Shown piece by piece: positions 17,545-26,240 of a stretch of 64,000 nt of DNA; the first letter of the stretch is position 1; each line of letters begins with the position of its first letter. The DNA is taken from assembly GCF_033763495.1 (NCBI RefSeq), contig NZ_JANRKL010000181.1:37714-101713 (forward strand), written 5' to 3'. The stretch comes from Haliscomenobacter sp033763495. GTDB taxonomy: Bacteria > Bacteroidota > Bacteroidia > Chitinophagales > Saprospiraceae. The position numbers and the translations under genes were made by a program. The notes below the pieces were generated by a model. The model was not told the origin of the DNA and did no database searches. It saw nothing but the letters and a program-made list of their open reading frames with translations.

Positions 17545-18300
17545 ATGATCTTATACCCCGATTCCTATCTTTTCTCCGAGGAAAATCAACTGGAGCTCAA
17601 CGGGCAGGTGATTCATCACCAACATGCCTGGCTGCTGAGCATTGGGGATGAAGAACTGGATTTGATGTTTGAAAATGGCTGGCGGCGGGCAGGCAATATT
17701 TTTTACCGGTACTCTTACGATACTCACGAAGACATAACGACCGGAGCAGGTCCGCTACAAGTGCTCCCTCTTCGGATACCGGTCAATCATTTCACGCTCA
17801 CCAAAAGCCAGGCCAAAATCTGGCGGAAAAACGAAAACTTTCACTGGAACCTGGTTTCCGGGCGCCCCACCGATGCACATCACGAACTTTTCCTCCTGCA
17901 CCGCGAGCGCTTTGTGCGCAATGTGCCCGATAGCATTTTTGACTTCATCAGCACCACCCATGAAAGTTTGCCAACCAGAGGTTTGATCCTCGATGTTTAT
18001 GATGAGGAAAAACTGATCGCAAGCAGTTTGATCGACCATACCCCTAAATCCATGTCAAGCATTTATGCCATGTTCCATCCCGATTACGGGGCATATAGCC
18101 TTGGAGTGTACACGATGCTGCTGGAGATTTACAGTTGTCGACAGTTGGGTAAGCCGTATTACTATCCGGGCTTTGCCCACCACGAGTCTTCGTTTTACGA
18201 CTACAAAAAACGATTCAACAGCCTGGAGTGGTTGGATTGGAAAGGGACTATGGATTGGTTGCCATATGAGCGTTTGAGGGAGAAGACGGAAAGGGAGTAG
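17545..18300 (+). CDS. Arginyl-tRNA--protein transferase-like protein (ATE family)
   Basis: The 251-residue product matches the ATE/Bpt layout. The N-terminal half has GWRRAGNIFYRY and LPLRIPVNHFTLTKSQAKIWRKN, comparable to GWRRSG..FY and F..SKSQ in eukaryotic ATE1. The C-terminal GNAT-like half has SSIYAMFHPDYGAYSLGVYTMLLEIYSCRQLGKPYYYPGF, the hallmark block. These enzymes add Arg or Leu from aminoacyl-tRNA to protein N-termini and mark them for ClpS/ClpAP. The N-terminal Cys pair that binds an iron-sulfur cluster in other ATEs is absent; the only Cys is in YSCRQL. Amino-acid specificity is unknown. Confidence 0.72.
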   Translation: MILYPDSYLFSEENQLELNGQVIHHQHAWLLSIGDEELDLMFENGWRRAGNIFYRYSYDTHEDITTGAGPLQVLPLRIPVNHFTLTKSQAKIWRKNENFHWNLVSGRPTDAHHELFLLHRERFVRNVPDSIFDFISTTHESLPTRGLILDVYDEEKLIASSLIDHTPKSMSSIYAMFHPDYGAYSLGVYTMLLEIYSCRQLGKPYYYPGFAHHESSFYDYKKRFNSLEWLDWKGTMDWLPYERLREKTERE

Positions 18301-18372
18301 GATAAATGGCTTGATGTTATTTGCTTATCTGGCAATTGATAACATTTGAGTAAAAAGTACATGATTTGCAAG

Positions 18373-18397
18373 TTTTGAAGTGCGCAACCCTTCAAAA
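18373..18397. terminator. Weak hairpin between convergent genes
   Basis: TTTTGAAG (18373-18380) pairs with CTTCAAAA (18390-18397) around a 9-nt loop, between the convergent arginyltransferase-like and rarA genes. The A/T-rich flanks could let it end transcription both ways, but the stem is short. Confidence 0.35.
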
Positions 18398-18431
18398 ATT
18401 AGTTTTAGTTCATTGCCCCCTCCAGGCCCAA

Positions 18432-19709
18432 TCAATACCCATACTTCTTCTTCCACAACCCCCGCAACCAGCCTCGAGTTTTCTCCTCAGTTGGATTGGC
18501 GGCTGGTTCAAACAATTTTGTCCCGCTCAATTTTTCTGGCAAGTATTCCTGCTCCACGAAGTTACCTGGAAAGTCGTGGGAGTATTGATAGGCTTTCCCG
18601 TAGTCCAACTTTTTCATCAACTGAGTGGGTGCATTGCGCAGGTGTAGGGGTACAGGCTGATTGCCCTGAGCATGTACCAATTCCTGAGCTTTAGCAATGG
18701 CCAGGTAAGCTGAGTTGCTTTTGGGGGAAGTAGCCAGGTAAATGACCGCTTGTGATAAAATGATCCGGGCTTCCGGCAAGCCGACCGCCTGTACGGCCTG
18801 GAAGGCGGTGGTTGCCATGAGTAACGCATTGGGATTGGCCAGGCCAATGTCTTCCGCCGCTGCAATGACCATCCGGCGAGCGATAAACTTCACCTCTTCT
18901 CCCCCTTCAATCATCCGGGCCAACCAATAAACAGCCGCGTTGGGGTCGCTCCCCCGAATGGATTTGATGAATGCCGAGGCAACGTCATAATGTTGCTCCC
19001 CTCCCTTGTCATAACTGGCAATGTGTTGTTGTAAGATATTGGTGATGATGGCATCATCTACCACTATTTCTCCTTCTACATTTGAGGCTTGGCTAGTCAC
19101 CAACTCCAGGATATTGTACAACTTTCGGGCATCTCCGCCAGAGTAATGCAATAGTGCATCATAACTATCGAAACGTACTTTTTTGTGTTTCAGGTATTCG
19201 TCCTTTTGCAGCGCGTCTTGAATGAGTTGCATCAATTGATTGGTTTCAAGCAATTTAAGCACATAGACTTGGCAACGCGACAAAAGAGCTGGGATCACTT
19301 CAAAGGAAGGATTTTCAGTCGTTGCACCTATTAATGTCACCACACCTTTTTCTACCGCTCCAAGCAAAGCATCTTGTTGAGATTTGCTAAAGCGATGAAT
19401 TTCATCGATGAACAACAATGGGTTGGGTTTGCCAAAAAAGCGTTGTTGCTCGGCTTTTTGAATGGTATCCCGCACATCCTTGACCCCCGCAGCGATTGCA
19501 CTAAGGCTATAGAAAGGCCGGCCCGTTTCTTTGGCCAGGATGTTGGCCAGGGTTGTTTTGCCCACTCCCGGAGGCCCCCAAAGGATAATCGAAGGCAAAA
19601 AACCCGCAGCCAAAGCCTGGCGCAACACCGAACCCTCCCCTACCAAATGTTCCTGCCCGAGATAATCCGCAAGGCGCAACGGGCGCATTCTTTCTGCTAA
19701 TGGCTGCAT
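18432..19709 (-). CDS. rarA: Replication-associated recombination protein A (AAA+ ATPase)
   Basis: RarA/MgsA acts at stalled or gapped replication forks and is related to clamp-loader ATPases. The 425-residue protein has RPLRLADYLGQEHLVGEGS near the start, Walker A GPPGVGKTTL (about 44-53), Walker B LLFIDEIHRFSKSQQD, sensor 1 GATTENPSFEV, and the C-terminal MgsA block GGEQHYDVASAFIKSIRGSDPNAAVYWLARMIEGGE. Length matches the family. It is convergent with the upstream-numbered gene and divergent from the hypothetical gene at 20.0 kb. The 294-nt gap 19710-20003 holds no ORF of note and no clear consensus promoter. Confidence 0.95.
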   Translation of the reverse strand: MQPLAERMRPLRLADYLGQEHLVGEGSVLRQALAAGFLPSIILWGPPGVGKTTLANILAKETGRPFYSLSAIAAGVKDVRDTIQKAEQQRFFGKPNPLLFIDEIHRFSKSQQDALLGAVEKGVVTLIGATTENPSFEVIPALLSRCQVYVLKLLETNQLMQLIQDALQKDEYLKHKKVRFDSYDALLHYSGGDARKLYNILELVTSQASNVEGEIVVDDAIITNILQQHIASYDKGGEQHYDVASAFIKSIRGSDPNAAVYWLARMIEGGEEVKFIARRMVIAAAEDIGLANPNALLMATTAFQAVQAVGLPEARIILSQAVIYLATSPKSNSAYLAIAKAQELVHAQGNQPVPLHLRNAPTQLMKKLDYGKAYQYSHDFPGNFVEQEYLPEKLSGTKLFEPAANPTEEKTRGWLRGLWKKKYGY

Positions 19710-20003
19710 TTTTTTTGATTTGTGTTTTTAGTGTCAAAATCTCAAAACGAGGTGAAAAATATTACAAAAAACAGGAATCATAACAACTTTTGTTGTACTT
19801 TAGCAGTCTCAATTCAGTATTAAGGTTTTACCTGAGGTAATTCCAACTTCGCGAGAGCATCTACCTATCTGAATCTACCCTCTTTTGGTTTCATTTTGAA
19901 GAACAGCAAGCACCGCTGAGTATATTTTTTTTTGTTATACGCAAAAAACACAATTGTACTCAATCTGCCCCCATCGGTGAGTTGCACAAACTATGAGAAA
20001 ACT

Positions 20004-20885
20004 ATGGCTGCTAACATCAGTCACCTGAAAGTAATGGGGCAAAGCGCTGCTTTGGCAGATGATGTTGTTTTGCGTTGGTTACCCAAACAACAATTGTGGA
20101 TTGATCCAACCCGATTCAACCAAATAAGTGGTGAAAACGGGCTAAGAATCAGTATTTTACCAGGCTCTTTTTGCGATACCCAAGGCCGAATCATCACCGA
20201 AAGAGTTGAACTTGAACTAGTAGAAATTGTCCACAAAGCCGGAATGTTACTGGCGGCAATGCCCAGTACATCCAGAGATGGGGTTTTTGAGTCGGCGGGA
20301 ATGTTTAGTCTGCAGGCAAAAAAAGGTGAACAGCATTTAAAACTGATCAAGCCCCTCCAAATTACCTGGCCAATTTACAATTTGAACGCCAAACCTGCTT
20401 CCTTGCAAATCGTCACATTATCCATGGCCAGTACCCGTTCGTTCAGTGCGGCTGCGGAGCTGGATTGGATTCCCTTTTTCAACAAACCTACTCCGGTACT
20501 CAAACAGCAAGGGCAACGCTGGCTAAAATTTGAACTCACCCAGTTGGGGTGGTTCAGCGCCCATTTACCCCTGTCCAGAGAAGGGCTCAAATCCATGTTG
20601 AGCATCCGTTATCAGGATCAGGATTTTGAGCACAAGCAGGCTTTTTTGGTGTTCCGCAACCACCAGTCGGTGGTCAAACTTTTTCCCTACGACCAAAAAT
20701 TCTGCGCCTTCAACATTCCCCGCCGGGCACCCGCTTGTGTGGTCATGTTGGCCTGCAAAAGCGAACGTTATTTCCTGGGGCATACCTGTTTTGACGGGCA
20801 TTATGCCAACAATTTGACACTGCAACTTGAGGAAGTGGAAAAGGGCCTCCTGCCCCAACATTTGTTTGCGATCGTCAATCGTTAA
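20004..20885 (+). CDS. Hypothetical protein with a ZU5-like beta domain
   Basis: Not recognised as a named family. The 293-residue product has no signal peptide. Residues about 40-120 (GLRISILPGSFCDTQGRIITERVELELVEI ... LAAMPSTSRDGVFESAGMFSLQAKKG) follow the pattern of beta-sandwich domains in Bacteroidota surface proteins (L.VP.GAF....G..V.G.V.V, then a G.ES.GMF motif), similar to ZU5/carboxypeptidase-like folds. The remainder is predicted beta-rich with four Cys. The frame opens with TTG at 19932, but ATG 20004 (MAANISH) is the first sensible start. It converges on the Rieske oxygenase gene with a 31-nt gap. Confidence 0.6.
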   Translation: MAANISHLKVMGQSAALADDVVLRWLPKQQLWIDPTRFNQISGENGLRISILPGSFCDTQGRIITERVELELVEIVHKAGMLLAAMPSTSRDGVFESAGMFSLQAKKGEQHLKLIKPLQITWPIYNLNAKPASLQIVTLSMASTRSFSAAAELDWIPFFNKPTPVLKQQGQRWLKFELTQLGWFSAHLPLSREGLKSMLSIRYQDQDFEHKQAFLVFRNHQSVVKLFPYDQKFCAFNIPRRAPACVVMLACKSERYFLGHTCFDGHYANNLTLQLEEVEKGLLPQHLFAIVNR

Positions 20886-20916
20886 GGGGCGATAAAATAA
20901 GTTCTCATTTTCGCAC

Positions 20917-22002
20917 TTAAAGGCTTTTAGCCAGTAACTGGTGAAAATGATGAACACAGGCTTCACGTTTGGGAGAGAACCGTCCCGTTTGGTAAAATCG
21001 GGACTGTAGCCCTTTTTGTACATTTTCCACCACAAATTCATCCTCCCGTTCCACCTTGTCCAAATCCGCTCCGGCCCCCTGGTCGAGTTTACTTTCATCG
21101 TATACATAGAGGATGAAACGCACTTTGCATTGTTTGATAGACAGGGGTTTGACAATGTTGACACTTAAGCCCCAGGGGTAAAAATTGAACATCATGTTGG
21201 GGAAAACCCAAAAATAGTAAGCGGCAATCCGCTTGCCGTAATCGATATGCCCGGCAGGAAGGTCGAAACACTCTGTCCCGGAATCAGCAATTCCCACTTG
21301 CAAATTGCAGTAGTCAAACAGCTCGCTGTAATACGCACCATAGTCCAAAACCTGGTTGAGGCCCGCATGTACAAAGGGAATGTGGAACCCCTCCAGGTAA
21401 TTGTCGCAATACAAAGCCCAATGCGCGTTGACCAAATAATCTCGGCTCAATTCAGATGCATAGCGAAACTGCGAAAGAGGCATAAAGCCAATACGCTCCT
21501 GCATCACCTCCAACACTGACTTGAAGTCAAATCCGGGATCGAGTGAAACAAAAGGAAACTGGGCCCAGGTTTGACAAGGCACTTCAGTCAAATGGTCACA
21601 AGCACGGGGGAATCCCTGGGCTTCCTTGAACTCGGGCATGAATTCCATTTGCCCCTGAAGGTCAAAACGCCTGCCGTGATAGTTGCAGGTCAGTTTTTTG
21701 TATTGCCCGGGGTAGTGTACAAGGATGTTGCCCCGGTGGGTGCAGACATTACTAAAGCATTTCAGCTCACCGGTTTCCGTTTTGCTTAAAAACAAGGGTT
21801 CATTGACAAAACCGGGGAGGAATTGAAAGGGATAGACCGATCCTGCCTGGTTCAGATTCTCGCCAGTTTCAATCCACTGCCAACTGCGGGGGAATACCTT
21901 TTCCTGCATGGCTTCGAATACCTGAGGGTTGCGGTAAAACTCGGCAGGTAGGGTTTCGGCGAGGGTGATGTCGGGATGGACTGAGTAGGTAAAATTTGAC
22001 AT
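20917..22002 (-). CDS. Rieske-type aromatic-ring-hydroxylating/choline monooxygenase-like oxygenase, alpha subunit
   Basis: The 361-residue protein has an N-terminal Rieske domain with CTHRGN and CNYHGRRF (Cys-X-His and Cys-X2-His cluster ligands). The catalytic domain contains CDNYLEGFHIPFVHAGL, whose two His with a downstream Asp bind the mononuclear iron. The spacing matches oxygenase alpha subunits of the choline-monooxygenase/carnitine-oxygenase branch. It should hydroxylate a small organic substrate using O2 and electrons from a reductase that is not encoded nearby. Start taken at MSNFTYSV (22002). The next gene encodes a secreted Rieske protein on the opposite strand. Confidence 0.85.
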   Translation of the reverse strand: MSNFTYSVHPDITLAETLPAEFYRNPQVFEAMQEKVFPRSWQWIETGENLNQAGSVYPFQFLPGFVNEPLFLSKTETGELKCFSNVCTHRGNILVHYPGQYKKLTCNYHGRRFDLQGQMEFMPEFKEAQGFPRACDHLTEVPCQTWAQFPFVSLDPGFDFKSVLEVMQERIGFMPLSQFRYASELSRDYLVNAHWALYCDNYLEGFHIPFVHAGLNQVLDYGAYYSELFDYCNLQVGIADSGTECFDLPAGHIDYGKRIAAYYFWVFPNMMFNFYPWGLSVNIVKPLSIKQCKVRFILYVYDESKLDQGAGADLDKVEREDEFVVENVQKGLQSRFYQTGRFSPKREACVHHFHQLLAKSL

Positions 22003-22166
22003 AGCTATTTTTTGGTTACACAATGATAAATAAAATTTTTTCCAGAATTTCCTATCTGCAAAGCAACCCTATCTCTCCTAAACTGGTAAAGGGAAATAAA
22101 CCTAACAACCAATATGCCCACTTACATCGTAGTATTAAGTGGAACATCAGCAATTAAACTAAAAAT

Positions 22167-22598
22167 ATGGATCGGAAAGAATTTTTGAGCCTACTGGGAC
22201 TAACCGTAGGTGGTGGCGTAGCCATTTCATGTTTGGGCGGATGCTCAAAAGAAGCTGGAGTTACTCCCGGAGGAAGCACGGGCGGTGGTGGAGGTTTAGA
22301 TTTCACCCTTGATCTCAATGCCACAGAAAATGCCGCCTTGAACAACAACGGTGGCTTCCTGGTAAAGAATGGAGTGATTGTGGCCAGAACTACGGGTGGA
22401 GTATTCATCGCCGTAGCCGCTGCTTGTACGCACCAAGGCACCATCATCCAATACCAGGGCAATAACTCCAGGTTCTTTTGCCCCAATCATGGCTCCACCT
22501 TTTCAGAGTCGGGAGGTGTATTGAATGGTCCGGCTACTTCAGATTTGAAGCAATATAAGACGGAGCTGAATGGAAAAAATTTACGGGTGTTTGCTTAA
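22167..22598 (+). CDS. Small exported Rieske 2Fe-2S lipoprotein
   Basis: The 143-residue product begins MDRKEFLSLLGLTVGGGVAI and has a lipobox ending LGGC (Cys at about 26). A Gly/Ser-rich linker and a compact Rieske fold follow: CTHQGTIIQY and FFCPNHGSTFSESGG provide the Cys-His pairs for the 2Fe-2S cluster. It is therefore a membrane-tethered extracytoplasmic electron carrier, like the arsenite-oxidase-small-subunit or cytochrome-bc Rieske type but much smaller. The redox partner is unknown. It is divergent from the Rieske oxygenase gene (164-nt gap), but one is exported and the other cytoplasmic, so direct pairing is unlikely. Confidence 0.82.
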   Translation: MDRKEFLSLLGLTVGGGVAISCLGGCSKEAGVTPGGSTGGGGGLDFTLDLNATENAALNNNGGFLVKNGVIVARTTGGVFIAVAAACTHQGTIIQYQGNNSRFFCPNHGSTFSESGGVLNGPATSDLKQYKTELNGKNLRVFA

Positions 22599-22623
22599 TC
22601 AAACACAATGAAACTCCATCTGG

Positions 22624-22791
22624 CGGCTGCGCCGCTTGTTTTTTCACCATCTAAGGCATCTAAGAAGCACCTCAGGAGCATTACCTCCTTAGATGTCTCT
22701 TAGATATCTTAGATGGTTCAATTAAAGGTTTACATTTGGTAGGTAAAAATTTGTTGGACGGCTATGCCGCATGTTTTCTACCACCCAAGGA
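22624..22791. repeat. Diverged 39-nt-type inverted repeat (element C) with duplicated flank
   Basis: The left arm 22646-22675 starts ACCATCTAAGGCATCTAAG and ends CACCTCAG. The right arm 22685-22717 is the near reverse complement, built from repeated TCTTAGAT words. Its ends resemble those of elements A and B (ACCACCTAAG and CACCTCAG). A flank of about 33 nt is duplicated: CGGCTGCGCCGCTTG ... ACCATCTAAGG (22624-22656) and CGGCTATGCCGCATG ... ACCACCCAAGG (22759-22791). It fills most of the 205-nt gap between two convergent genes, so it may also end both transcripts. Confidence 0.7.
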
Positions 22792-22803
22792 AATACATAA
22801 ACC

Positions 22804-23688
22804 CTAGGCCCAATTCTGGGCACCAATGGCCATATTCTCCCCTTTCGCCACCCGAATCGCTCCATTGTTGTGCAAATCAATCCGCCCCATCAACAAACCA
22901 CCCCAACCAGCGTGATTGATGAGTACAGGTTTACCGTCCAGGTTATTGACCACAATAGGTTCGGGTAAAAAAGTATGAGTATGCCCACCGATGATGATGT
23001 CGATGTTCCGTGATTGGGGTGCCAGTTTCAGATCAGAAACTTGTTCGTCCTGATAGTGGTAGCCCAGATGGGACAAACAGATCACCAGACTGCACCCGTG
23101 TTTTTCTTTAAGTTCAGCAGCTACCTCGTTGGCGGTGGCCAGAGGATCGCGGTAAACCAGTCCTTCTCTCAGCAGTTGAGGAATAGCGCCTTGTGGATTT
23201 AATCCCAAGCCCATTATGCCAATGCGCTGCCCTGCCTTTTCAACAATATGGTGTGGTTTAACCAGTTTAGCCAACGGAGTATCCGTCAGTTGGTAATTTG
23301 CTGCCAGGGCAGGAATTGAATTTCTGCTGAGCTGAGTAGATAGGTCTTGCATGCCCCGGTCGAATTCGTGGTTGCCCAAAGCAAAAGCATCATAGCCCAT
23401 CCCCTTCATCCAGGCCAGTTCCTCCCCTTTTGAATTGGAAGGGTTCAATACGTCTCCCGCATCGAGCAGCAAAACATGGTTTTGTTCTCTCCGAATTTTT
23501 TCCACCAGTTGCCTGGCTTTTTGGGCAAAAGTGTAAGAAGTTGCATTTCCCCCTCCAAACCGACCATGTAAGTCGTTGGTATGCAGGATGCTCAATGAAA
23601 AATCACCGGAAAAGTCCAACTGGGGAATTCCCGTACCCAAGGCAATGGCTCCAAGGCCAAATTGATGGATGAAGGTACGTCTTTGCAT
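22804..23688 (-). CDS. Tat-exported calcineurin-like metallophosphatase (5'-nucleotidase family)
   Basis: The 294-residue protein begins MQRRTFIHQFGLGAIALGTG, a twin-arginine signal. The metallophosphoesterase ligand blocks are complete: SILHTNDLHGRF, LLLDAGDVLNPSN, ALGNHEFDRG, VICLSHLGYH and IIGGHTHTF. It lacks the C-terminal 5'-nucleotidase domain; in related Bacteroidota that domain is often a separate gene, which is not present here. It probably removes phosphate from nucleotides or similar compounds in the periplasm. It starts 11 nt after the ruvB stop and is likely co-transcribed, although the functions are unrelated. Confidence 0.88.
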   Translation of the reverse strand: MQRRTFIHQFGLGAIALGTGIPQLDFSGDFSLSILHTNDLHGRFGGGNATSYTFAQKARQLVEKIRREQNHVLLLDAGDVLNPSNSKGEELAWMKGMGYDAFALGNHEFDRGMQDLSTQLSRNSIPALAANYQLTDTPLAKLVKPHHIVEKAGQRIGIMGLGLNPQGAIPQLLREGLVYRDPLATANEVAAELKEKHGCSLVICLSHLGYHYQDEQVSDLKLAPQSRNIDIIIGGHTHTFLPEPIVVNNLDGKPVLINHAGWGGLLMGRIDLHNNGAIRVAKGENMAIGAQNWA

Positions 23689-23699
23689 GGTTGAGGGTT

Positions 23700-24728
23700 T
23701 TATTCAAACAATGTTCTTTGCTGAGCAGGAGGTACAATCCCCAGGTGACGATAAGCTTTTTCGGTAGCTTCCCGTCCGCGTGGGGTTCTTTGTAAAAAGC
23801 CTTCCATAATCAAAAACGGCTCATGGACCTCTTCAATTGTGCCAGCTTCTTCGCCGATGGCCGTAGCAATGGTGGAAATGCCCACGGGACCACCTTTGAA
23901 TTTTTGGATAATGGTTGACAAAATTTTATTGTCCATTTCATCCAGGCCATATTCATCTACATTCAAGGCTTCCAGAGCAATTTTGGCGATTTCCAGGGTA
24001 ATCCGTCCATCCCCCTTGACCTGGGCAAAATCACGCACCCTGCGCAAAAGGGCATTGGCGATACGAGGTGTACCCCGGCTCCTCCTGGCGATTTCCGTTG
24101 CACCTTCGTCCAGAATTTCCAAGCTCAGAATATTGGCCGAACGATGGATGATTCGTTTCAGGGTTTCCACGTCGTAGTAATCCAGGTGACAATTGATACC
24201 AAATCGCGCTCGCATCGGTGCTGTCAACAAACCCATTCGGGTAGTTGCCCCTACGAGGGTGAAAGGGTTGAGTGTAATCTGAATGCTACGCGCATTGGGG
24301 CCACTATCGATCATAATGTCGATGCGGTAATCCTCCATAGCAGAGTACAGGTATTCTTCAACTACAGTATTGAGACGGTGAATTTCGTCAATGAATAAAA
24401 CATCCCCTTCGTTGAGATTGGTCAGCAATCCCGCCAGGTCTCCCGGTTTTTCCAATACGGGTCCTGAGCTCATTTTGAGTCCCGTTTCCAGTTCATTGGA
24501 AATGATGTGAGAAAGGGTCGTTTTGCCCAGACCCGGTGGGCCATGCAGCAAAACGTGGTCCAGGGCTTCTCCTCTCTGTTTGGCTGCTGTGATGAAAACC
24601 TTCAAATTGTCTACAATTCGGGGCTGTCCACTGAAGTCTTCCAGCGCTTTAGGGCGCAACGCGCGCTCGATTTGCTGTTCATCCGTGCTAAACTGTTTGC
24701 CAGAAGCATCCAATATAGGATTTGCCAT
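23700..24728 (-). CDS. ruvB: Holliday junction branch-migration helicase RuvB
   Basis: RuvB is the hexameric AAA+ motor that, with RuvA, drives Holliday-junction branch migration. At 342 residues it has the usual length. Motifs: RPKALEDFSGQPRIVDNLKVFI, Walker A GPPGLGKTTLSHI, Walker B DVLFIDEIHRLNTVVEEYLYSAMEDY, sensor LVGATTRMGLLTAPMRARFG, arginine-finger and lid regions, and the winged-helix end GPVGISTIATAIGEE ... YEPFLIMEGFLQRTPRGRE-type block (here HEPFLIMEGF). ruvA and ruvC are not adjacent. Confidence 0.97.
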   Translation of the reverse strand: MANPILDASGKQFSTDEQQIERALRPKALEDFSGQPRIVDNLKVFITAAKQRGEALDHVLLHGPPGLGKTTLSHIISNELETGLKMSSGPVLEKPGDLAGLLTNLNEGDVLFIDEIHRLNTVVEEYLYSAMEDYRIDIMIDSGPNARSIQITLNPFTLVGATTRMGLLTAPMRARFGINCHLDYYDVETLKRIIHRSANILSLEILDEGATEIARRSRGTPRIANALLRRVRDFAQVKGDGRITLEIAKIALEALNVDEYGLDEMDNKILSTIIQKFKGGPVGISTIATAIGEEAGTIEEVHEPFLIMEGFLQRTPRGREATEKAYRHLGIVPPAQQRTLFE

Positions 24729-24750
24729 TTAAATATTGTTTTTAAATTTG
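24721..24750 (+). promoter_or_regulatory. Bacteroidota-type promoter for icd
   Basis: TTTG (24721-24724), an 18-nt spacer and TAAATTTG (24743-24750) match the -33/-7 consensus. The predicted start near 24757 gives a leader of about 110 nt before icd. The -33 box lies inside the first codons of the divergent ruvB gene. Confidence 0.5.
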
Positions 24751-24868
24751 CGCAGCAAAATTTGAGGCCAAGTCCTTTTCCAGGTTTTGAAGCATCAAAT
24801 AAGGCTGGCAAAGACGCAAACCTTGCGTCTCTACATTTTTTCAGCATTGAAAATACAATAATACAACA

Positions 24869-26134
24869 ATGAGTGGATCAAAAGTAACCATTGAAAATGG
24901 AAAATTAACGGTGCCAAACGATCCGATCATCCCTTTCATTGAAGGTGATGGTACTGGAGCCGATATTTGGGCGGCTTCAGTTCGCGTTTTGGACGCCGCA
25001 GTGGAAAAAGCGTACAATGGTACACGCAAAATTCATTGGAAGGAAGTGTTAGCTGGCGAAAAAGCCTTTAACCTTACCGGCAGCTGGCTTCCAGACGAAA
25101 CCCTGCAGATTATTGACGAGTACCGTATTGCCATCAAAGGTCCTTTGACTACCCCGGTTGGTGGTGGTATCCGCTCTTTGAACGTTGCCTTGCGTCAAAT
25201 GCTCGACTTGTACGCTTGTGTTCGTCCAGTACATTATTTCAAGGGTGTGCCTAGCCCAGTGAAAGAACCAGAACTGGTTGAAATGGTGATCTTCCGGGAA
25301 AACACCGAAGACATCTACGCGGGTATTGAATACTTGGCTGGCACTCCAGAATTGGAGAAGCTCAAAAAATTCCTGATTGAAGAAATGGGGGTTAAAGGAA
25401 TCCGCTTCCCTGATACCGTTTCATTGGGTATCAAACCTGTTTCAATCGAAGGTACCGAGCGCCTGGTTCGTTCCGCCATCGAGTACACCATCGACAACAA
25501 CCTGCCTTCCTTGACCCTGGTTCACAAGGGCAACATCATGAAATACACCGAAGGTAAGTTTAAGGATTGGGGTTATGCCTTGTTGGAGCGGGAGTATGGC
25601 GATAAGGTGTTCACCTGGGCACAATACGACCGAATTGCTGCTGCCGATGGCAAAGCTGTTGCTGACAAAGCTCAGGCAGATGCACTGGCTGCGGGTAAAA
25701 TCCTGATCAAAGACGCGATTGCGGATGCATTCCTGCAACAAATTCTGCTGCGTCCTGCTGAATATTCAGTGATTGCTACCTTGAACCTGAATGGCGACTA
25801 CATCTCCGACGCTCTAGCAGCAGAAGTAGGTGGTATCGGGATCGCTCCAGGTGCTAACATCAATTACCTCAGCGGCAAAGCCATTTTTGAAGCTACTCAT
25901 GGGACCGCTCCAAAATATGCTGGTCAGGATAAGGTGAATCCAAGTTCGGTAATCTTGTCTGGTGAGATGATGTTCCGTTACATGGGCTGGAAGGAAGCTG
26001 CTGACCTGATCATCAAAGGCGTTGAAGGGGCCATCAGCAACAAACGTGTAACTTATGATTTCCATCGCCTGATGGAAGGAGCAACTTTGTTGAAGTGCTC
26101 TGAGTTTGGCGATGAGATTATTGCGAACATGTAA
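24869..26134 (+). CDS. icd: Isocitrate dehydrogenase, NADP-type
   Basis: Catalyses oxidative decarboxylation of isocitrate to 2-oxoglutarate in the TCA cycle. The 421-residue protein shows PIIPFIEGDGTGADIW, the substrate loop SLNVALRQMLDLYACVRPVHYF, the phosphorylatable/substrate region VIFRENTEDIYAGIEY, the Mg-binding DRIAAADGK region and LNGDYISDALAAEVGGIGIAPGANI, all as in the homodimeric E. coli-type enzyme. The ATHGTAPKYAGQDKVNPSS stretch near the C-terminus fits NADP specificity. It stands alone, with a consensus promoter upstream and inverted-repeat element E immediately after the stop. Confidence 0.95.
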   Translation: MSGSKVTIENGKLTVPNDPIIPFIEGDGTGADIWAASVRVLDAAVEKAYNGTRKIHWKEVLAGEKAFNLTGSWLPDETLQIIDEYRIAIKGPLTTPVGGGIRSLNVALRQMLDLYACVRPVHYFKGVPSPVKEPELVEMVIFRENTEDIYAGIEYLAGTPELEKLKKFLIEEMGVKGIRFPDTVSLGIKPVSIEGTERLVRSAIEYTIDNNLPSLTLVHKGNIMKYTEGKFKDWGYALLEREYGDKVFTWAQYDRIAAADGKAVADKAQADALAAGKILIKDAIADAFLQQILLRPAEYSVIATLNLNGDYISDALAAEVGGIGIAPGANINYLSGKAIFEATHGTAPKYAGQDKVNPSSVILSGEMMFRYMGWKEAADLIIKGVEGAISNKRVTYDFHRLMEGATLLKCSEFGDEIIANM

Positions 26135-26136
26135 AT

Positions 26137-26240
26137 TAGAGATGAAAGATGAGAGATGAGAGATGAGAGAAGCTACCGCAGAGGCTTAGACAAGATTATC
26201 GTCGAAAACGCTGCGGTAGCCTCTCTCATCTCTCATCTCT
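26137..26240. repeat. Inverted repeat with GCTWCCGCAG core and 7-nt mirrored tandem arms (element E)
   Basis: The left arm is a run of GATGAGA-type heptamers (from 26137) followed by the core GCTACCGCAGAGGCTTAGAC (26172-26191). The right arm returns through AACGCTGCGGTAGC (26207-26220) and ends in CTCTCTCATCTCTCATCTCT (26221-26240). The 40-nt arms 26152-26191 and 26201-26240 pair almost perfectly. The element starts 2 nt after the icd stop and ends inside the stop codon of the convergent PA-domain gene, so it occupies the whole gap. It may act as a two-way terminator. Confidence 0.88.

Noticed and set aside
20565..21164. 199-codon minus-strand frame spanning two gene ends
   Set aside because: Bridges the hypothetical gene and the start of the Rieske oxygenase 3' end in the wrong frame; no motif.
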